The notes: generated by a model not told the origin, from the sequence alone. A stretch of DNA of 64,000 nt from Mycetocola manganoxydans (GCF_003667545.1 NZ_RCUV01000008.1:1-64000); one strand, 5' to 3'; shown: positions 35,874 through 45,531, numbered from the stretch's first letter. Translations and numbers: made by a program.

Positions 35874-36554
35874 TCAGAGGCCCAGCTTCGTGAGCTCCTC
35901 GTCCATCCGGGTGGCGATCGCGGCGTACCCCTCGTCGTTCGGGTGAACGCCGTCAATGGACAACCACTCGGGGTGACCCGCCATCCACTCTGACGCTCCG
36001 GTGATGTAATCGGCCCCGACATCCTGGGCAGCACTCTCGACCCAGTCGTTGATGGTGCCGACCGACGCCGGGCGCTCGTCGAGGTGCCAGAACGGTTCGA
36101 CAACGATCAACCGTGCGTCGGGAAGCTCCTCCGCGAACGTCGCGAGATCGTCACGGATTGCCTCCTCAAGCTCGGCGGCACGGTCGGGCATGGCGAAGTT
36201 GTCGTTGAGGCCCATCGTGACGATCACGATGTCGGGCTCCTCAGCCACGATGGCTTCGACGAGGTCCTCCCCGATCAGACCGCGATTGATCACGTAGCCG
36301 AGGCCGTCCACGCTCGGGTTCAGCTCTGCCCAGCCACGCTCCTCACAGATTCGCGAGGACCAGCGCAACGCCGGGTCGCTCGCTCCCGTTCCACGCGTGT
36401 ACGAATCGCCGTAAAACGCAGCGACGGGTTGACCGGGTGAAGCGGATGCCACGGGATCGACTGCGGGAACGCTCGTCGAACAGCCGGCGAGAGCGGGCAA
36501 AGCGAGGACGAGACCGGCGGCGGCCAGGACTCGTGGAAGGGAAAACGCCGACAT
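35874..36554 (-). CDS. SGNH/GDSL-type hydrolase lipoprotein
   Basis: A 226-residue protein with a lipoprotein signal (LVLALPALAGC, Cys near 25). The SGNH blocks are visible: catalytic Ser in AFYGDSYTRG, Asn in MGLNDN, and Asp/His in SIDGVHPND. It would be anchored outside the membrane and act as an esterase or lipase on wall or lipid substrates. The substrate is not evident. Confidence 0.88.
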   Translation of the reverse strand: MSAFSLPRVLAAAGLVLALPALAGCSTSVPAVDPVASASPGQPVAAFYGDSYTRGTGASDPALRWSSRICEERGWAELNPSVDGLGYVINRGLIGEDLVEAIVAEEPDIVIVTMGLNDNFAMPDRAAELEEAIRDDLATFAEELPDARLIVVEPFWHLDERPASVGTINDWVESAAQDVGADYITGASEWMAGHPEWLSIDGVHPNDEGYAAIATRMDEELTKLGL

Positions 36555-36571
36555 GCTCCGACAGTAACCCG

Positions 36572-37501
36572 CTAGGCCGGAACACTCCAGAACCAGGCGT
36601 TTCCGCCCGGATGCTCATCGGTGATCGCAACGTCGAGGTCGCGGTATGGGCCATCGAGGTTGTGGCTGGCGAACCCGATTTTGGTGACGCCATCGACGAC
36701 CGCAACGCTCGACACGAGCATGACGTGGTCAGGAATGTCGTTGTTGTTCCAGTCGAACATGCCGATGTCGCCGATCTTGACCTGGTCTCGCTGGTCGAGG
36801 GTCAGCCGCGTGACGTCAGGACCGTTGTCGCTCGCGAACCAGTCGTGCATCGCCGGCACGTAACCCCAGGCCGGGCTCCAGTCAGCGAGCGTGGCGGCCG
36901 CGTTCCTGTTGAACCAGGTGTCGTTCTGCACCCAGCCCCGCTGGATGAGCGTCTGGCTGACGAAGTTGGCGCAATCGCCACCGACGGAGTTGAGGTTCCC
37001 CCACTCGGCCGAGTTGTATTCGTCCCAGTGCCTGAGGGCGTAGGACATCTGCTTGTCGAGCGGCGTTTCGACCGCGTAAGCGTAGGTCAGCGGCTCCGCC
37101 TGCGGCACGGCTGCCTCGCCGGCAGCGACGACGATCGCGGCGTCAGCGGGCTGGAAGTCGAGCGCAGCAGGAGCGACGGCGGTGACCGTGCCGTCGTCGG
37201 TGACGACCACGTCTGTCGCGGGTACGCCGCCGATCGTGACGCTTGTGACCTCGTCGAGCGCGGTCCCGGAAATCGTCAGAGTCGTTCCGCCAGTGACTGA
37301 ACCGGATGCCGGCGAGATGGCCGTGACCGCTGCCACCTCGGTCGGTGTCGACGTGCTGGACGGTTGAGGGCGCGAGCCGGTCGGCGACGTGGAGGCGGAG
37401 CATCCGACCCAAAGAAGCGCGGAACTCGAGACGAGCGCGACGGCCGCGAGACGGCGGGTGCGAACCCGAAGGCTGGCGGGACGACGGGTGCTACTCGACA
37501 C
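36572..37501 (-). CDS. Lipoprotein with IPT/TIG and amidase domains
   Basis: A 309-residue protein with signal and lipobox (SSALLWVGC). Next is an IPT/TIG fold (AVTAISPASGSVTGGTTLTISG) and then an Amidase_6-type domain with YNSAEWGNLNSVGGDCANFVSQ holding the likely catalytic Cys, and DHVMLVSSV with the His. Such domains cleave peptide or amide bonds in the wall. The GTG at 37501 is preferred because AAGGAT lies about 8 bases upstream; a start 36 bases further up is possible. It is only 17 bp from the SGNH gene, so they may share an operon. Confidence 0.82.
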   Translation of the reverse strand: MSSSTRRPASLRVRTRRLAAVALVSSSALLWVGCSASTSPTGSRPQPSSTSTPTEVAAVTAISPASGSVTGGTTLTISGTALDEVTSVTIGGVPATDVVVTDDGTVTAVAPAALDFQPADAAIVVAAGEAAVPQAEPLTYAYAVETPLDKQMSYALRHWDEYNSAEWGNLNSVGGDCANFVSQTLIQRGWVQNDTWFNRNAAATLADWSPAWGYVPAMHDWFASDNGPDVTRLTLDQRDQVKIGDIGMFDWNNNDIPDHVMLVSSVAVVDGVTKIGFASHNLDGPYRDLDVAITDEHPGGNAWFWSVPA

Positions 37502-37574
37502 GAAAAATCCTTCGGAATGACGGCGGTGAACTCCCATGGTAGGTCAGGCATGTGAACAGATCCTGATGACTCAC

Positions 37575-37604
37575 TTGACAACAAGCCTTTCCACACCGTA
37601 GCTT
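37575..37604 (+). promoter_or_regulatory. Promoter of the beta-glucoside operon
   Basis: TTGACA (37575-37580) and TAGCTT (37599-37604) with an 18-bp spacer. Transcription would begin near 37611, directly before the first operator. Confidence 0.7.
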
Positions 37605-37617
37605 GTCCTCTAATTCG

Positions 37618-37631
37618 TGAGAGCGCTCTCA
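37618..37631. promoter_or_regulatory. LacI/CebR-type operator 1
   Basis: Perfect palindrome TGAGAGCGCTCTCA, extended by one more pair to 16 bp. It differs from the Streptomyces CebR site TGGGAGCGCTCCCA by one symmetric position. It lies just downstream of the promoter. Confidence 0.9.
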
Positions 37632-37641
37632 CGCAGCTAAA

Positions 37642-37655
37642 TGAGAGCGCTCTCA
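37642..37655. promoter_or_regulatory. LacI/CebR-type operator 2
   Basis: Second identical TGAGAGCGCTCTCA, also extended to 16 bp. Centre-to-centre distance from operator 1 is 24 bp, between two and two and a half helical turns. Confidence 0.9.
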
Positions 37656-37694
37656 TGGAGCCACTGACCAGCCCACGCACACAAAGGAGTGACC

Positions 37695-39014
37695 GTGACT
37701 TTCTCACGCCGCACCAAGCTCACGACCGGCATCGCCGGCGCTGCAGCCTTCGCCCTCCTCGCCACCGGTTGCGCCTCGCAAGGCGCCGCCAGCTCCGGTG
37801 ACGAGAAAATCGAATTGTCCATCACCACCTTCGGAACCTTCGGCTACGACGAGCTCTACAAGGAGTACGAGAAGGCCAACCCGAACATCACGATCAAGGC
37901 GGAGAACATCGACACCGGCGGCAACGCCCGTACCGATGTCTTCACCAAGATCGCCGCCGGATCCGGCCTCAGCGACGTCGTCGCCATCGAAGAGGGCTGG
38001 CTCGGGCAGATCATGGACGTCTCCGACAAGTTCGTCGACCTCAACGAATATGGAGCAGAGGACGTCAAGGACAACTGGGTCCCCTGGAAGTACGAGCAGA
38101 GCATCGACCCCGACGGCCGTGTCATCGGCTTCGGCACCGACATCGGCCCGCAGGGCCTCTGCTACAACGGAAAGCTCTTCGAAGCCGCCGGCCTGCCGAG
38201 CGACCGCGAGTCCGTCGCCGAGCTCCTCGGTGGAGACGACGCCTCGTGGGAGAAGTACTTCGAGGTCGGAGAACAGTACAAGAAGGCAACAGGCAAGGCC
38301 TGGTACGACCAGTCCGGATTCGTCTGGAACGCCATGGTCAACCAGATGGAAGAGGGCTACTACACCAAGGACGGCGAACTGAACGTCGAGGGCAACGCAG
38401 ACATGCGCGCCAAGTTCGACCAGCTCGCTGGAGCAATTGGCAACGGCCTGTCCGCCAACCAGGAGCCCTGGGTCTGGGGCAAGGGCAAGGGATTCGTTGA
38501 CGGATCCTTCGCCACCATGGTGTGCCCGGGCTGGATGCTCGGAAACGTGAAGGGGTCCCTCGAGTCCGGCGGCGGCGACGCCTCGACCGGCTGGGACTTC
38601 GCTGACGTCTTCCCCGGTGGCGCAGCCAACTGGGGCGGCGCATTCCTCTCGGTGCCAGCCACGTCGGATCACCCCGAGGAAGCAGCAGAACTCGCCAAGT
38701 GGCTGACCGACCCCGAGCAGCAGGTCAAGCAGTCCGCTGCGGCGGGTAACTTCCCGAGCACCATCGAGGCCCAGGAGAAGCTTGCAGAAGATGCGACTCC
38801 GAACGAGTTGTTCAACAACGCCCCGACCGGAGCGATCCTCGCCTCCCGCGCCGAAGGTGTTGTCGCCCAGTTCAAGGGTCCCCACGACTCGCTCATCCAG
38901 GAGAACGTTTTCGGACCACCGTTGAAGAACCTCGACACCGGCAAGACGAAGAGCGCTGACGAGGCCTGGGACCAGGCTCTCCAGCTCCTCAACGACCTGG
39001 TCGTCAACAACTAG
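37695..39014 (+). CDS. Cellobiose/oligosaccharide-binding lipoprotein (CebE-like)
   Basis: A 439-residue ABC binding protein with lipobox ALLATGC (Cys near 25). The mature part has SITTFGTFGYDELYKEYEKANP, typical of family-1 carbohydrate binders, and SGFVWNAMVNQMEEGYY, WVWGKGKGFVDGSFATMVCPG. AAGGAG at 37684-37689 sets the GTG at 37695; an overlapping GTG at 37689 is too close. First gene of the binding protein-permease-permease-beta-glucosidase-LacI set, so cellobiose or other beta-glucosides are the expected ligands (inference from context and operator). Confidence 0.9.
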   Translation: MTFSRRTKLTTGIAGAAAFALLATGCASQGAASSGDEKIELSITTFGTFGYDELYKEYEKANPNITIKAENIDTGGNARTDVFTKIAAGSGLSDVVAIEEGWLGQIMDVSDKFVDLNEYGAEDVKDNWVPWKYEQSIDPDGRVIGFGTDIGPQGLCYNGKLFEAAGLPSDRESVAELLGGDDASWEKYFEVGEQYKKATGKAWYDQSGFVWNAMVNQMEEGYYTKDGELNVEGNADMRAKFDQLAGAIGNGLSANQEPWVWGKGKGFVDGSFATMVCPGWMLGNVKGSLESGGGDASTGWDFADVFPGGAANWGGAFLSVPATSDHPEEAAELAKWLTDPEQQVKQSAAAGNFPSTIEAQEKLAEDATPNELFNNAPTGAILASRAEGVVAQFKGPHDSLIQENVFGPPLKNLDTGKTKSADEAWDQALQLLNDLVVNN

Positions 39015-39027
39015 GAACACCAACCGA

Positions 39028-39057
39028 GAGGCTCCCGGGAGGAATCCCGGGAGCCTC
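39028..39057 (+). terminator. Intercistronic hairpin after the binding-protein gene
   Basis: GAGGCTCCCGGG and CCCGGGAGCCTC form a perfect 12-bp stem with a 6-base loop. No T run follows and the permease genes continue downstream, so this is more likely an mRNA-stabilising or attenuating element that boosts binding-protein levels. Confidence 0.75.
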
Positions 39058-39075
39058 CGATCTGGACGCGAGAAC

Positions 39076-40227
39076 ATGACAAGCACACTGAACAGGCCGC
39101 CGGTCGAGAATTCCTCTCCCGGCACGCCGCGAACGACAGCCAAAGCGCCGATCTCACTGAAGCATCGGCTGAGCGCCTTCGATCACAAGGCCTCCCCGTA
39201 CTTCTACGTCGCCCCCTTCTTCATCCTCTTTGCCATCGTCGGGCTCTTCCCCCTCATCTACACGTTCGTCGTCTCGCTCTACGAATGGCACACTCTCAAG
39301 GGCCAGGGCGACTTCGTGGGCCTGGCCAACTTCACCGCCGTCCTCGGCGACCGGTACTTCTGGAATTCGCTGTTCAACACGGTCAGCATCTTCTTCCTCT
39401 CGACCATCCCGCAGCTCATCGCCGCCGTCATCATCGCCGCCGTGCTCGACCAGAATCTCCGGGCGAAGACCTTCTGGCGTATGAGCATCCTGCTGCCGTA
39501 CGTCGTCACCCCCGTCGCCGTTGCGATGATCTTCTCGAATGTGTTCGGCGAGAATTACGGCCTCATCAACAACATCCTCGTGAGCTTCGGAATCGATCCG
39601 ATCATGTGGCAGAACGAAACCCTGCCGAGCCACATCGCGATCGCGACCATGGTCAACTGGCGCTGGACCGGGTACAACGCCCTCATCCTTCTGGCAGCGA
39701 TGCAGTCGGTGCCCCGTGACATCCACGAATCTGCCGCACTCGATGGCGCAGGCGCGACCCGCCGATTCTTCAGCATCACGCTTCCATCGATCCGCCCGAC
39801 AATGATCTTCGTCATCATCACGGCGACCATCGGTGGACTGCAGATCTTCACCGAACCACGCCTGTTCGACCCGGTGACCGCGGGTGGATCTCAGCGTCAG
39901 TTCCAGACCACGGTGCTGTACCTGTGGGAGATGGCGTTCTTCCGCCAGAACTTCGGCAAGGCATCAGCGATCGCCTGGCTGTTGTTCCTGCTCATCGTGA
40001 TCTTCGGTCTGATCAACTTCCTGCTCTCGCGGAGCATCGCTACCGCGGAAGGGCGAGGAGCGAAAGCCCGCTCGCAGCGCCGCCTGCTCAGGATGCGCCA
40101 GCGCCAGGCGCGCGACGGCGTTCGTGCGGGCACCGCGGCATCCGTTCTCTCGGAGACCGTCCCTGTGCCAGGCCCCGCCGACAGCCCCGAACCGTCCGCA
40201 TCGACAGAAGAAGGGAGCACCCGATGA
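39076..40227 (+). CDS. Sugar ABC permease (CebF-like)
   Basis: A 383-residue inner-membrane protein with about six helices. Typical MalF-type features are PLIYTFVVSLYEW and the EAA loop ESAALDGAGATRRFFSITLP. The C-terminus has an unusually long cytoplasmic tail (about 70 residues, Arg-rich then Pro/Ser-rich). The stop overlaps the next start as ATGA. No ATPase gene is in the operon; such systems normally share the MsiK ATPase encoded elsewhere. Confidence 0.92.
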   Translation: MTSTLNRPPVENSSPGTPRTTAKAPISLKHRLSAFDHKASPYFYVAPFFILFAIVGLFPLIYTFVVSLYEWHTLKGQGDFVGLANFTAVLGDRYFWNSLFNTVSIFFLSTIPQLIAAVIIAAVLDQNLRAKTFWRMSILLPYVVTPVAVAMIFSNVFGENYGLINNILVSFGIDPIMWQNETLPSHIAIATMVNWRWTGYNALILLAAMQSVPRDIHESAALDGAGATRRFFSITLPSIRPTMIFVIITATIGGLQIFTEPRLFDPVTAGGSQRQFQTTVLYLWEMAFFRQNFGKASAIAWLLFLLIVIFGLINFLLSRSIATAEGRGAKARSQRRLLRMRQRQARDGVRAGTAASVLSETVPVPGPADSPEPSASTEEGSTR

Positions 40228-41120
40228 GCGCGAACACACTCACCCGCCCGACGGAGACTCGTGAGAGCCTCCCCACGCGGCGAAAGGCGAAGTTCTACGG
40301 AATCGACAAGCGGCCCGGTTGGCTGACCTATTCGCTCCTCGGCGTGTTCTTCCTCTCCTCGGCGTATCCCCTGTGGTGGTCGTTCGTGATGGGATCCCGC
40401 GACAACACGGCGTTCGGGTCGACCTGGCCTCCACTTCTTCCTGGTGGCAACTTCTGGAAGAACGTCGGCGAGGTCTTCGACACCGTTCCGTTCTGGCTCG
40501 CGCTCGGCAACAGCGTGCTCATCTCGAGCATCATCACCATCTCGGTCATCACGTTCTCGACTCTCGCCGGCTACGCCTTCGCGAAGCTCAGGTTCAAGGG
40601 CCGCGACGGACTCATGGTGTTCGTCATCGCGACGATGGCGATCCCGACCCAGCTCGGAATCATCCCGTTGTTCATGGTGATGCGCACCCTCGGCTGGACC
40701 GGCGAAATCGGCGCCGTGATCATCCCGACCCTCGTCACGGCATTCGGTGTGTTCTTCATGCGCCAGTACCTCATCGACGTCATCCCGGACGAACTCCTCG
40801 AGGCGGCCCGCATGGACGGTGCGAACATGATCTCGACGTTCTGGCATGTCGCTGTCCCTGCCGCCCGACCCGCTATGGCGATCCTCGGACTGTTCACCTT
40901 CATGACGGCCTGGACGGACTTCCTCTGGCCGCTGATCGTGCTCAACGCCGGCAACCCGACTCTGCAGACGGCCCTGAGCCAGCTGCAGTCCGCACGGTAC
41001 GTTGATTACTCCATCGTTCTCGCGGGAGCCATCATGGCTACAATTCCCCTGCTTCTTCTCTTTATCGTGGCAGGTAAGCAACTCATTTCAGGCATCATGC
41101 AAGGAGCAGTGAAGGGTTAA
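40224..41120 (+). CDS. Sugar ABC permease (CebG-like)
   Basis: A 298-residue MalG-type permease with about six helices: YPLWWSFVMGSRDN at the first, then the EAA loop EAARMDGANMISTFWHVAVP. ATGA overlap with the preceding permease and a one-base overlap (TAATG) with the beta-glucosidase start indicate tight coupling. Confidence 0.93.
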   Translation: MSANTLTRPTETRESLPTRRKAKFYGIDKRPGWLTYSLLGVFFLSSAYPLWWSFVMGSRDNTAFGSTWPPLLPGGNFWKNVGEVFDTVPFWLALGNSVLISSIITISVITFSTLAGYAFAKLRFKGRDGLMVFVIATMAIPTQLGIIPLFMVMRTLGWTGEIGAVIIPTLVTAFGVFFMRQYLIDVIPDELLEAARMDGANMISTFWHVAVPAARPAMAILGLFTFMTAWTDFLWPLIVLNAGNPTLQTALSQLQSARYVDYSIVLAGAIMATIPLLLLFIVAGKQLISGIMQGAVKG

Positions 41121-42529
41121 TGACTATTAACTTCCCCCCAACGTTCATCTGGGGGTCGGCAACCGCTGCGGCCCAGGTCGAAGGCGCCGGCCACGAAGGC
41201 GGCAAAGAGGATTCGATCTGGGATGCTTTCGCTCGCGTTCCCGGGGCCGTCGCGAAGGGCGACAACCTCGAGGTCGCCGTCGACCACTACAACCGCTACG
41301 CCTCAGACGTCGCCATTATGAAGGAGCTCGGGCTCGACTCGTACCGCTTCTCCACGAGCTGGGCACGCGTCGTTCCCGGTGACCGGCAGCCGAACCCCGA
41401 AGGCCTCGACTTCTACTCGCGCCTCGTCGACGAACTGCTCGGAGCCGGCATCCTGCCGTGGCTGACCCTGTACCACTGGGACCTTCCGCAAGCGCTCGAG
41501 GAGAAGGGCGGCTGGGCGAACCGCGACACTGCGCACCGCTTCGCCGACTACGCGGAGACCGTGTACGGCACCCTCGGTGACCGGGTGAAGAACTGGACGA
41601 CGTTCAACGAACCGTTCTGCTCCTCGCTTCTCGGCTACGCATCGGGCGTTCACGCTCCCGGCGTCCAGGACCCGGCGAAGGCGGTCGCCGCGATCCATCA
41701 CCAGCACCTCGGCCACGGTCTCGCCGTGAACCGGCTGCGCGAACTCGGTGCCGAGCAGATCGGCATCACGCTCAACCTGTCGAACGCGATCCCGCTCGAC
41801 GCCGACGATCCCGTCGACGTCGAGGCCGCCCGCCGCTTCGACGTGTTGCAGAACCGGGTCTTCCTCGACCCGATCGTCACCGGCGCGTACCCCGAGGACG
41901 CGTTGAGCGACCTCGAACAGTTCGGACTGCGCGAGCTGATCCAGCCCGGCGACATGGAGATCATCGGAACGAAGATCGACTTCCTGGGCGTGAACCACTA
42001 TCACGACGACCAGGTCTCCGGTCACCCGGATGACTCGGGAACCGACGGCCACTCCGGCGCGACCGAGCGTGACATCCGTTCGTGCTGGATCGGTTCCGAG
42101 TACATCACCTTCCCGAGTCGGGGCCTGCCGCGCACGGCGATGAACTGGGAGGTGAACCCGTCCGGACTGCACAAGCTCCTCGTTCGCCTCGGCAAGGAGT
42201 ATCCGAACATGCCTCCGCTGTTCGTCACCGAGAACGGCTCCGCGTACGAAGACGTCCTCTCGGAGGACGGCCACGTCCACGACCCCGAGCGCACCCAGTA
42301 CGTCGTCGACCACGTGCAGGCGGTGTCGGATGCGATCGCTGACGGCGCTGACGTTCGCGGCTACTTCGTCTGGTCACTTCTCGACAACTTCGAGTGGTCG
42401 TGGGGCTACGACAAGCGGTTCGGCATCGTCCGGGTCGACTACGACACCCAGGAGCGGACGATCAAGGACTCCGGACTGGCCTACGCGGGAATCATCGCTG
42501 AGGCGAAAAACGGCGCACTGGCGCAATAG
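41120..42529 (+). CDS. Family 1 beta-glucosidase
   Basis: A 469-residue cytoplasmic hydrolase. The acid/base Glu is residue 164 in TTFNEPF and the nucleophile Glu is residue 371 in FVTENGSAY; the N-terminal WGSATAAAQVEGA binds glucose. The length is typical of GH1. No signal peptide, so it cleaves imported cellobiose or other beta-glucosides. It is the fourth gene of the operon. Confidence 0.96.
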   Translation: MTINFPPTFIWGSATAAAQVEGAGHEGGKEDSIWDAFARVPGAVAKGDNLEVAVDHYNRYASDVAIMKELGLDSYRFSTSWARVVPGDRQPNPEGLDFYSRLVDELLGAGILPWLTLYHWDLPQALEEKGGWANRDTAHRFADYAETVYGTLGDRVKNWTTFNEPFCSSLLGYASGVHAPGVQDPAKAVAAIHHQHLGHGLAVNRLRELGAEQIGITLNLSNAIPLDADDPVDVEAARRFDVLQNRVFLDPIVTGAYPEDALSDLEQFGLRELIQPGDMEIIGTKIDFLGVNHYHDDQVSGHPDDSGTDGHSGATERDIRSCWIGSEYITFPSRGLPRTAMNWEVNPSGLHKLLVRLGKEYPNMPPLFVTENGSAYEDVLSEDGHVHDPERTQYVVDHVQAVSDAIADGADVRGYFVWSLLDNFEWSWGYDKRFGIVRVDYDTQERTIKDSGLAYAGIIAEAKNGALAQ

Positions 42530-42559
42530 AGTGGTGCCGTTGAGGGGAAGGTGGAGACG

Positions 42560-43570
42560 ATGAGCATTCAGTCGCAGTCTCCGACACTGGAGATGGTCGC
42601 CGCGCGTGCCGGGGTTTCCCGGGCGACGGTATCGCGCGTCGTCAACGCCTCCCCCAAGGTCACCGCTGAGGTGGCGGCGATCGTCCATTCGGCGATCGCC
42701 GAACTGAACTACGTGCCGAACCGCGCCGCGCGCTCGCTCGCGAGCCGAAAGACCCAGGTCATCGCGCTCGTCGTGCCGGAGTCGACGGCGAAGGTCTTCG
42801 CCGACCCGTTCTTCGCATCGGTGGTGCAGGGCGTCGCGCTCCACCTCGCGGAGACCGACTACACGCTCAACCTCCTCATCGCGTCGGAGACCAAGTCCGA
42901 CAAGACGAGGCGCTACCTCCTCGGCGGCAACGTCGACGGGGCACTCGTGGTGTCGCACCACTCCGGCGACCACTCCTACACCGATCTGGGGCAGAAGCTC
43001 CCGATCGTGTTCGGTGGGCGGCCGATCAGCCGGGACTCGACCCTCGGCCATTACGTCGACGTCGACAACGTATCTGGCGCCCGCGTCGCCACCGAGCACC
43101 TGATCGGGCGCGGATGCCGCTCCATCGCCACGATCGCTGGCCCGCAGGACATGCCCCCCGGTCTCGACCGTCTTCGTGGCTGGCGGGATGCCATGGCATC
43201 CGCCGGTCTCGACGATTCTCTCGTCGAATACGGTGACTATTCACCCGACGACGGTGCTGCTGCGATGCGTCGGATCCTCGCACGCGGCGTGCCCATCGAC
43301 GGGCTGTTCGCGTTCAGCGACCAGCTCGCCGCGGGCGCCTACGCGGTGATCCGCGAGGCCGGGCTGTCCATACCGGGCGACATCGCCGTTGTCGGCTACG
43401 ACGACGACCGCTACGCGGCGACGGTCAGCCCGACGCTCACCACGGTGAACCAGGCTCCCGTCGAAATGGGCGCGAAGATGGCAGAAATCATCGTGCGGCT
43501 CATCGACGGCGAAGAGGTCGACCGGGCAACGATCATGCCCACGCGACTCGTCCTGCGCGAATCAGCCTGA
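42560..43570 (+). CDS. LacI-family repressor (CebR-like)
   Basis: A 336-residue regulator. The HTH and hinge are TLEMVAARAGVSRATVSRVVNASPKV and YVPNRAARSLASR; the rest is the periplasmic-binding-like effector domain (VVGYDDDRYAATVSPTLTTVNQ). It lies 30 bp after the beta-glucosidase and is likely the protein that binds the two TGAGAGCGCTCTCA operators 5 kb upstream. The ATG at 42560 is preferred; a GTG nine bases earlier is possible. Confidence 0.93.
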   Translation: MSIQSQSPTLEMVAARAGVSRATVSRVVNASPKVTAEVAAIVHSAIAELNYVPNRAARSLASRKTQVIALVVPESTAKVFADPFFASVVQGVALHLAETDYTLNLLIASETKSDKTRRYLLGGNVDGALVVSHHSGDHSYTDLGQKLPIVFGGRPISRDSTLGHYVDVDNVSGARVATEHLIGRGCRSIATIAGPQDMPPGLDRLRGWRDAMASAGLDDSLVEYGDYSPDDGAAAMRRILARGVPIDGLFAFSDQLAAGAYAVIREAGLSIPGDIAVVGYDDDRYAATVSPTLTTVNQAPVEMGAKMAEIIVRLIDGEEVDRATIMPTRLVLRESA

Positions 43571-43730
43571 CGGCATCCGTCCGCGGATCGTGGTTGAGCA
43601 TTCCCAGCCGCGCACAGGACAATAGGAATACCCCGCGTTCCCCTCCGCTTGATACAGGTGGACGCCAGGGACAACGGATGCTTTTCGCCCGGCGACGTCC
43701 GTTCCTTCCAGACAGATCGCGAGTTGTGCA

Positions 43731-45047
43731 ATGCCCCACCCCACCGACACGACGACAGCGCTGGACACCACGCCGCTGACCGACGCCGAGGTGCTCCTTC
43801 TGCGCCGGGACTTCCCTGCACTGAAGCAGCAGGTGAACGGGCACGAGCTCATCTATCTGGACTCGGGTGCCACGTCGCAGAAACCGGCGAGCGTGCTCGA
43901 CGCCGAGCGTTCGTTCTACGAGCACGACAACTCAGCCGTGCACCGCGGTGCCCACACCCTCGCCGCGAACGCCACCGAGTTGTTCGAGAACGCCCGCGCC
44001 ACGGTCGCGCGCTTCGTCGGGGCTCGCGAGAACGAGATCGTGTGGACGTCGAACGCTACCGAGGGCCTCAACCTCATCGCGTACGGGATGTCGAACGCGA
44101 GCATCGGTCGCGGTGGGGCGGATGCCGCTCGCTTCGTTCTCCGCGAGGGCGACGAGATCGTCACCACCGAGGGCGAACACCATGCCAACCTCGTGCCGTG
44201 GCAGGAACTCGCCGCACGAACCGGTGCCACGCTGCGGCACATCCCCGTCGACGATGACGGCGCTCTCCGCATGGACGAAGCCGTGCGCATGATCGGATCG
44301 CGCACGAAACTCGTGGCCTTCACCCATGTCTCGAATGTGACCGGTGTGATCAACCCGGTCGAGGAGCTCGTGCGCCTCGCGCACGACGGCGGCGCCCTCG
44401 TCGTCCTCGACGCGTGCCAGTCCGCGCCGCACCGTGTTCTCGATCTGGCCGCGCTCGACGTTGACTTCGCCGTGTTCTCCGGTCACAAGATGCTCGCTCC
44501 GACGGGCATCGGCGTGCTGTACGGTCGCTCCGAGCTGCTCGACGCCCTACCGCCGTTCCTCACGGGCGGTTCGATGATCACGACCGTGACACTCGACTCA
44601 TCCGGATACCTGCCGGCTCCGCAACGCTTCGAAGCAGGCACGCAGAAGGTGTCGCAGGCGATCGCCCTCGCCGCCGCGATCGACTACCTCACGGCTGTCG
44701 GAGTCGACCGGATCGAAGCCTGGGAGTCGCACCTCGGTGCGCGGCTCGTCGAGGGATTCAGCGCCCTGCCCGGTGTTCGAGTGCTCGGACCGGGAGTCGG
44801 CGTTCACCGCGCGGGGCTCGCGAGCGTCGACGTCGATGGTGTCCACGCCCACGATGTCGGCCAGTTCCTGGACGACAGGGGCATCGCCGTGCGCGTCGGC
44901 CACCACTGTGCACAACCGCTTCACCGCCGCTTCGGCGTGACCGCGTCGACGCGAGCGAGCGCCTACCTCTACAACACCACCGCAGACGTCGACGCCGTGA
45001 TTGACGGCATGGGCGCCGTGCGCTCGTTCTTCGGAGTCGCATCATGA
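43731..45047 (+). CDS. sufS: Cysteine desulfurase SufS
   Basis: A 438-residue PLP enzyme that frees sulfur from cysteine for Fe-S cluster building. The PLP lysine is K253 in SGHKMLAPTGIG, the stacking His lies in EGEHHANLVPW, the Asp in VVLDACQS, and the sulfur-carrying Cys is C393 in RVGHHCAQPLHRRFG. This is the group II (SufS) form with a short active-site loop. Its stop overlaps sufU by 4 nt. The remaining suf genes are not in this window. Confidence 0.96.
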   Translation: MPHPTDTTTALDTTPLTDAEVLLLRRDFPALKQQVNGHELIYLDSGATSQKPASVLDAERSFYEHDNSAVHRGAHTLAANATELFENARATVARFVGARENEIVWTSNATEGLNLIAYGMSNASIGRGGADAARFVLREGDEIVTTEGEHHANLVPWQELAARTGATLRHIPVDDDGALRMDEAVRMIGSRTKLVAFTHVSNVTGVINPVEELVRLAHDGGALVVLDACQSAPHRVLDLAALDVDFAVFSGHKMLAPTGIGVLYGRSELLDALPPFLTGGSMITTVTLDSSGYLPAPQRFEAGTQKVSQAIALAAAIDYLTAVGVDRIEAWESHLGARLVEGFSALPGVRVLGPGVGVHRAGLASVDVDGVHAHDVGQFLDDRGIAVRVGHHCAQPLHRRFGVTASTRASAYLYNTTADVDAVIDGMGAVRSFFGVAS

Positions 45048-45487
45048 GCGGTGACCTCGCCGGCCTGTACCAGCAGGTGATTCTCGACCACTCCCGCGAG
45101 AAGCACGGCTTCGGGCTCCAACCGGATGCCGACGCCTCGAGCCACCAGGTGAACCCGACCTGTGGAGACGAACTCACCCTTCAGCTTCACGTGAGCGACG
45201 GAGTCATTTCGTCTGTCACGTGGGAAGGAGCCGGATGCTCCATCTCCATGGCATCCGCATCACTCCTCACCGATCTCGCACCCGGCCTCTCACTCGGAGA
45301 CGCCCGGCAGCGGATCGCACTGTTCCGTGAGCTCATGCACTCCCGCGGCGCCGGCATCGACGACGACGACGAGTTGCTCGGCGACGCGATCGTGCTCGAG
45401 GGCGTCTCGAAGTACGTCGCCCGGGTCAAGTGCGCAATGCTCGCGTGGGTCGCGCTCGAGGCAGACCTCGCGCAGCTCGACGCGTAG
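45044..45487 (+). CDS. sufU: Fe-S scaffold/sulfur-relay protein SufU
   Basis: A 147-residue protein. The three zinc/sulfur ligands are C40 (NPTCGD, with D42), C65 (GAGCSIS) and C130 (VKCAMLAW), the SufU pattern. SufU accepts persulfide sulfur from SufS. ATGA overlap with sufS ensures equal production. Confidence 0.96.
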   Translation: MSGDLAGLYQQVILDHSREKHGFGLQPDADASSHQVNPTCGDELTLQLHVSDGVISSVTWEGAGCSISMASASLLTDLAPGLSLGDARQRIALFRELMHSRGAGIDDDDELLGDAIVLEGVSKYVARVKCAMLAWVALEADLAQLDA

Positions 45488-45531
45488 GAACCTGGCCGCA
45501 CGCGTAATCATGCGAGGTGCTGCCGGCGCGG

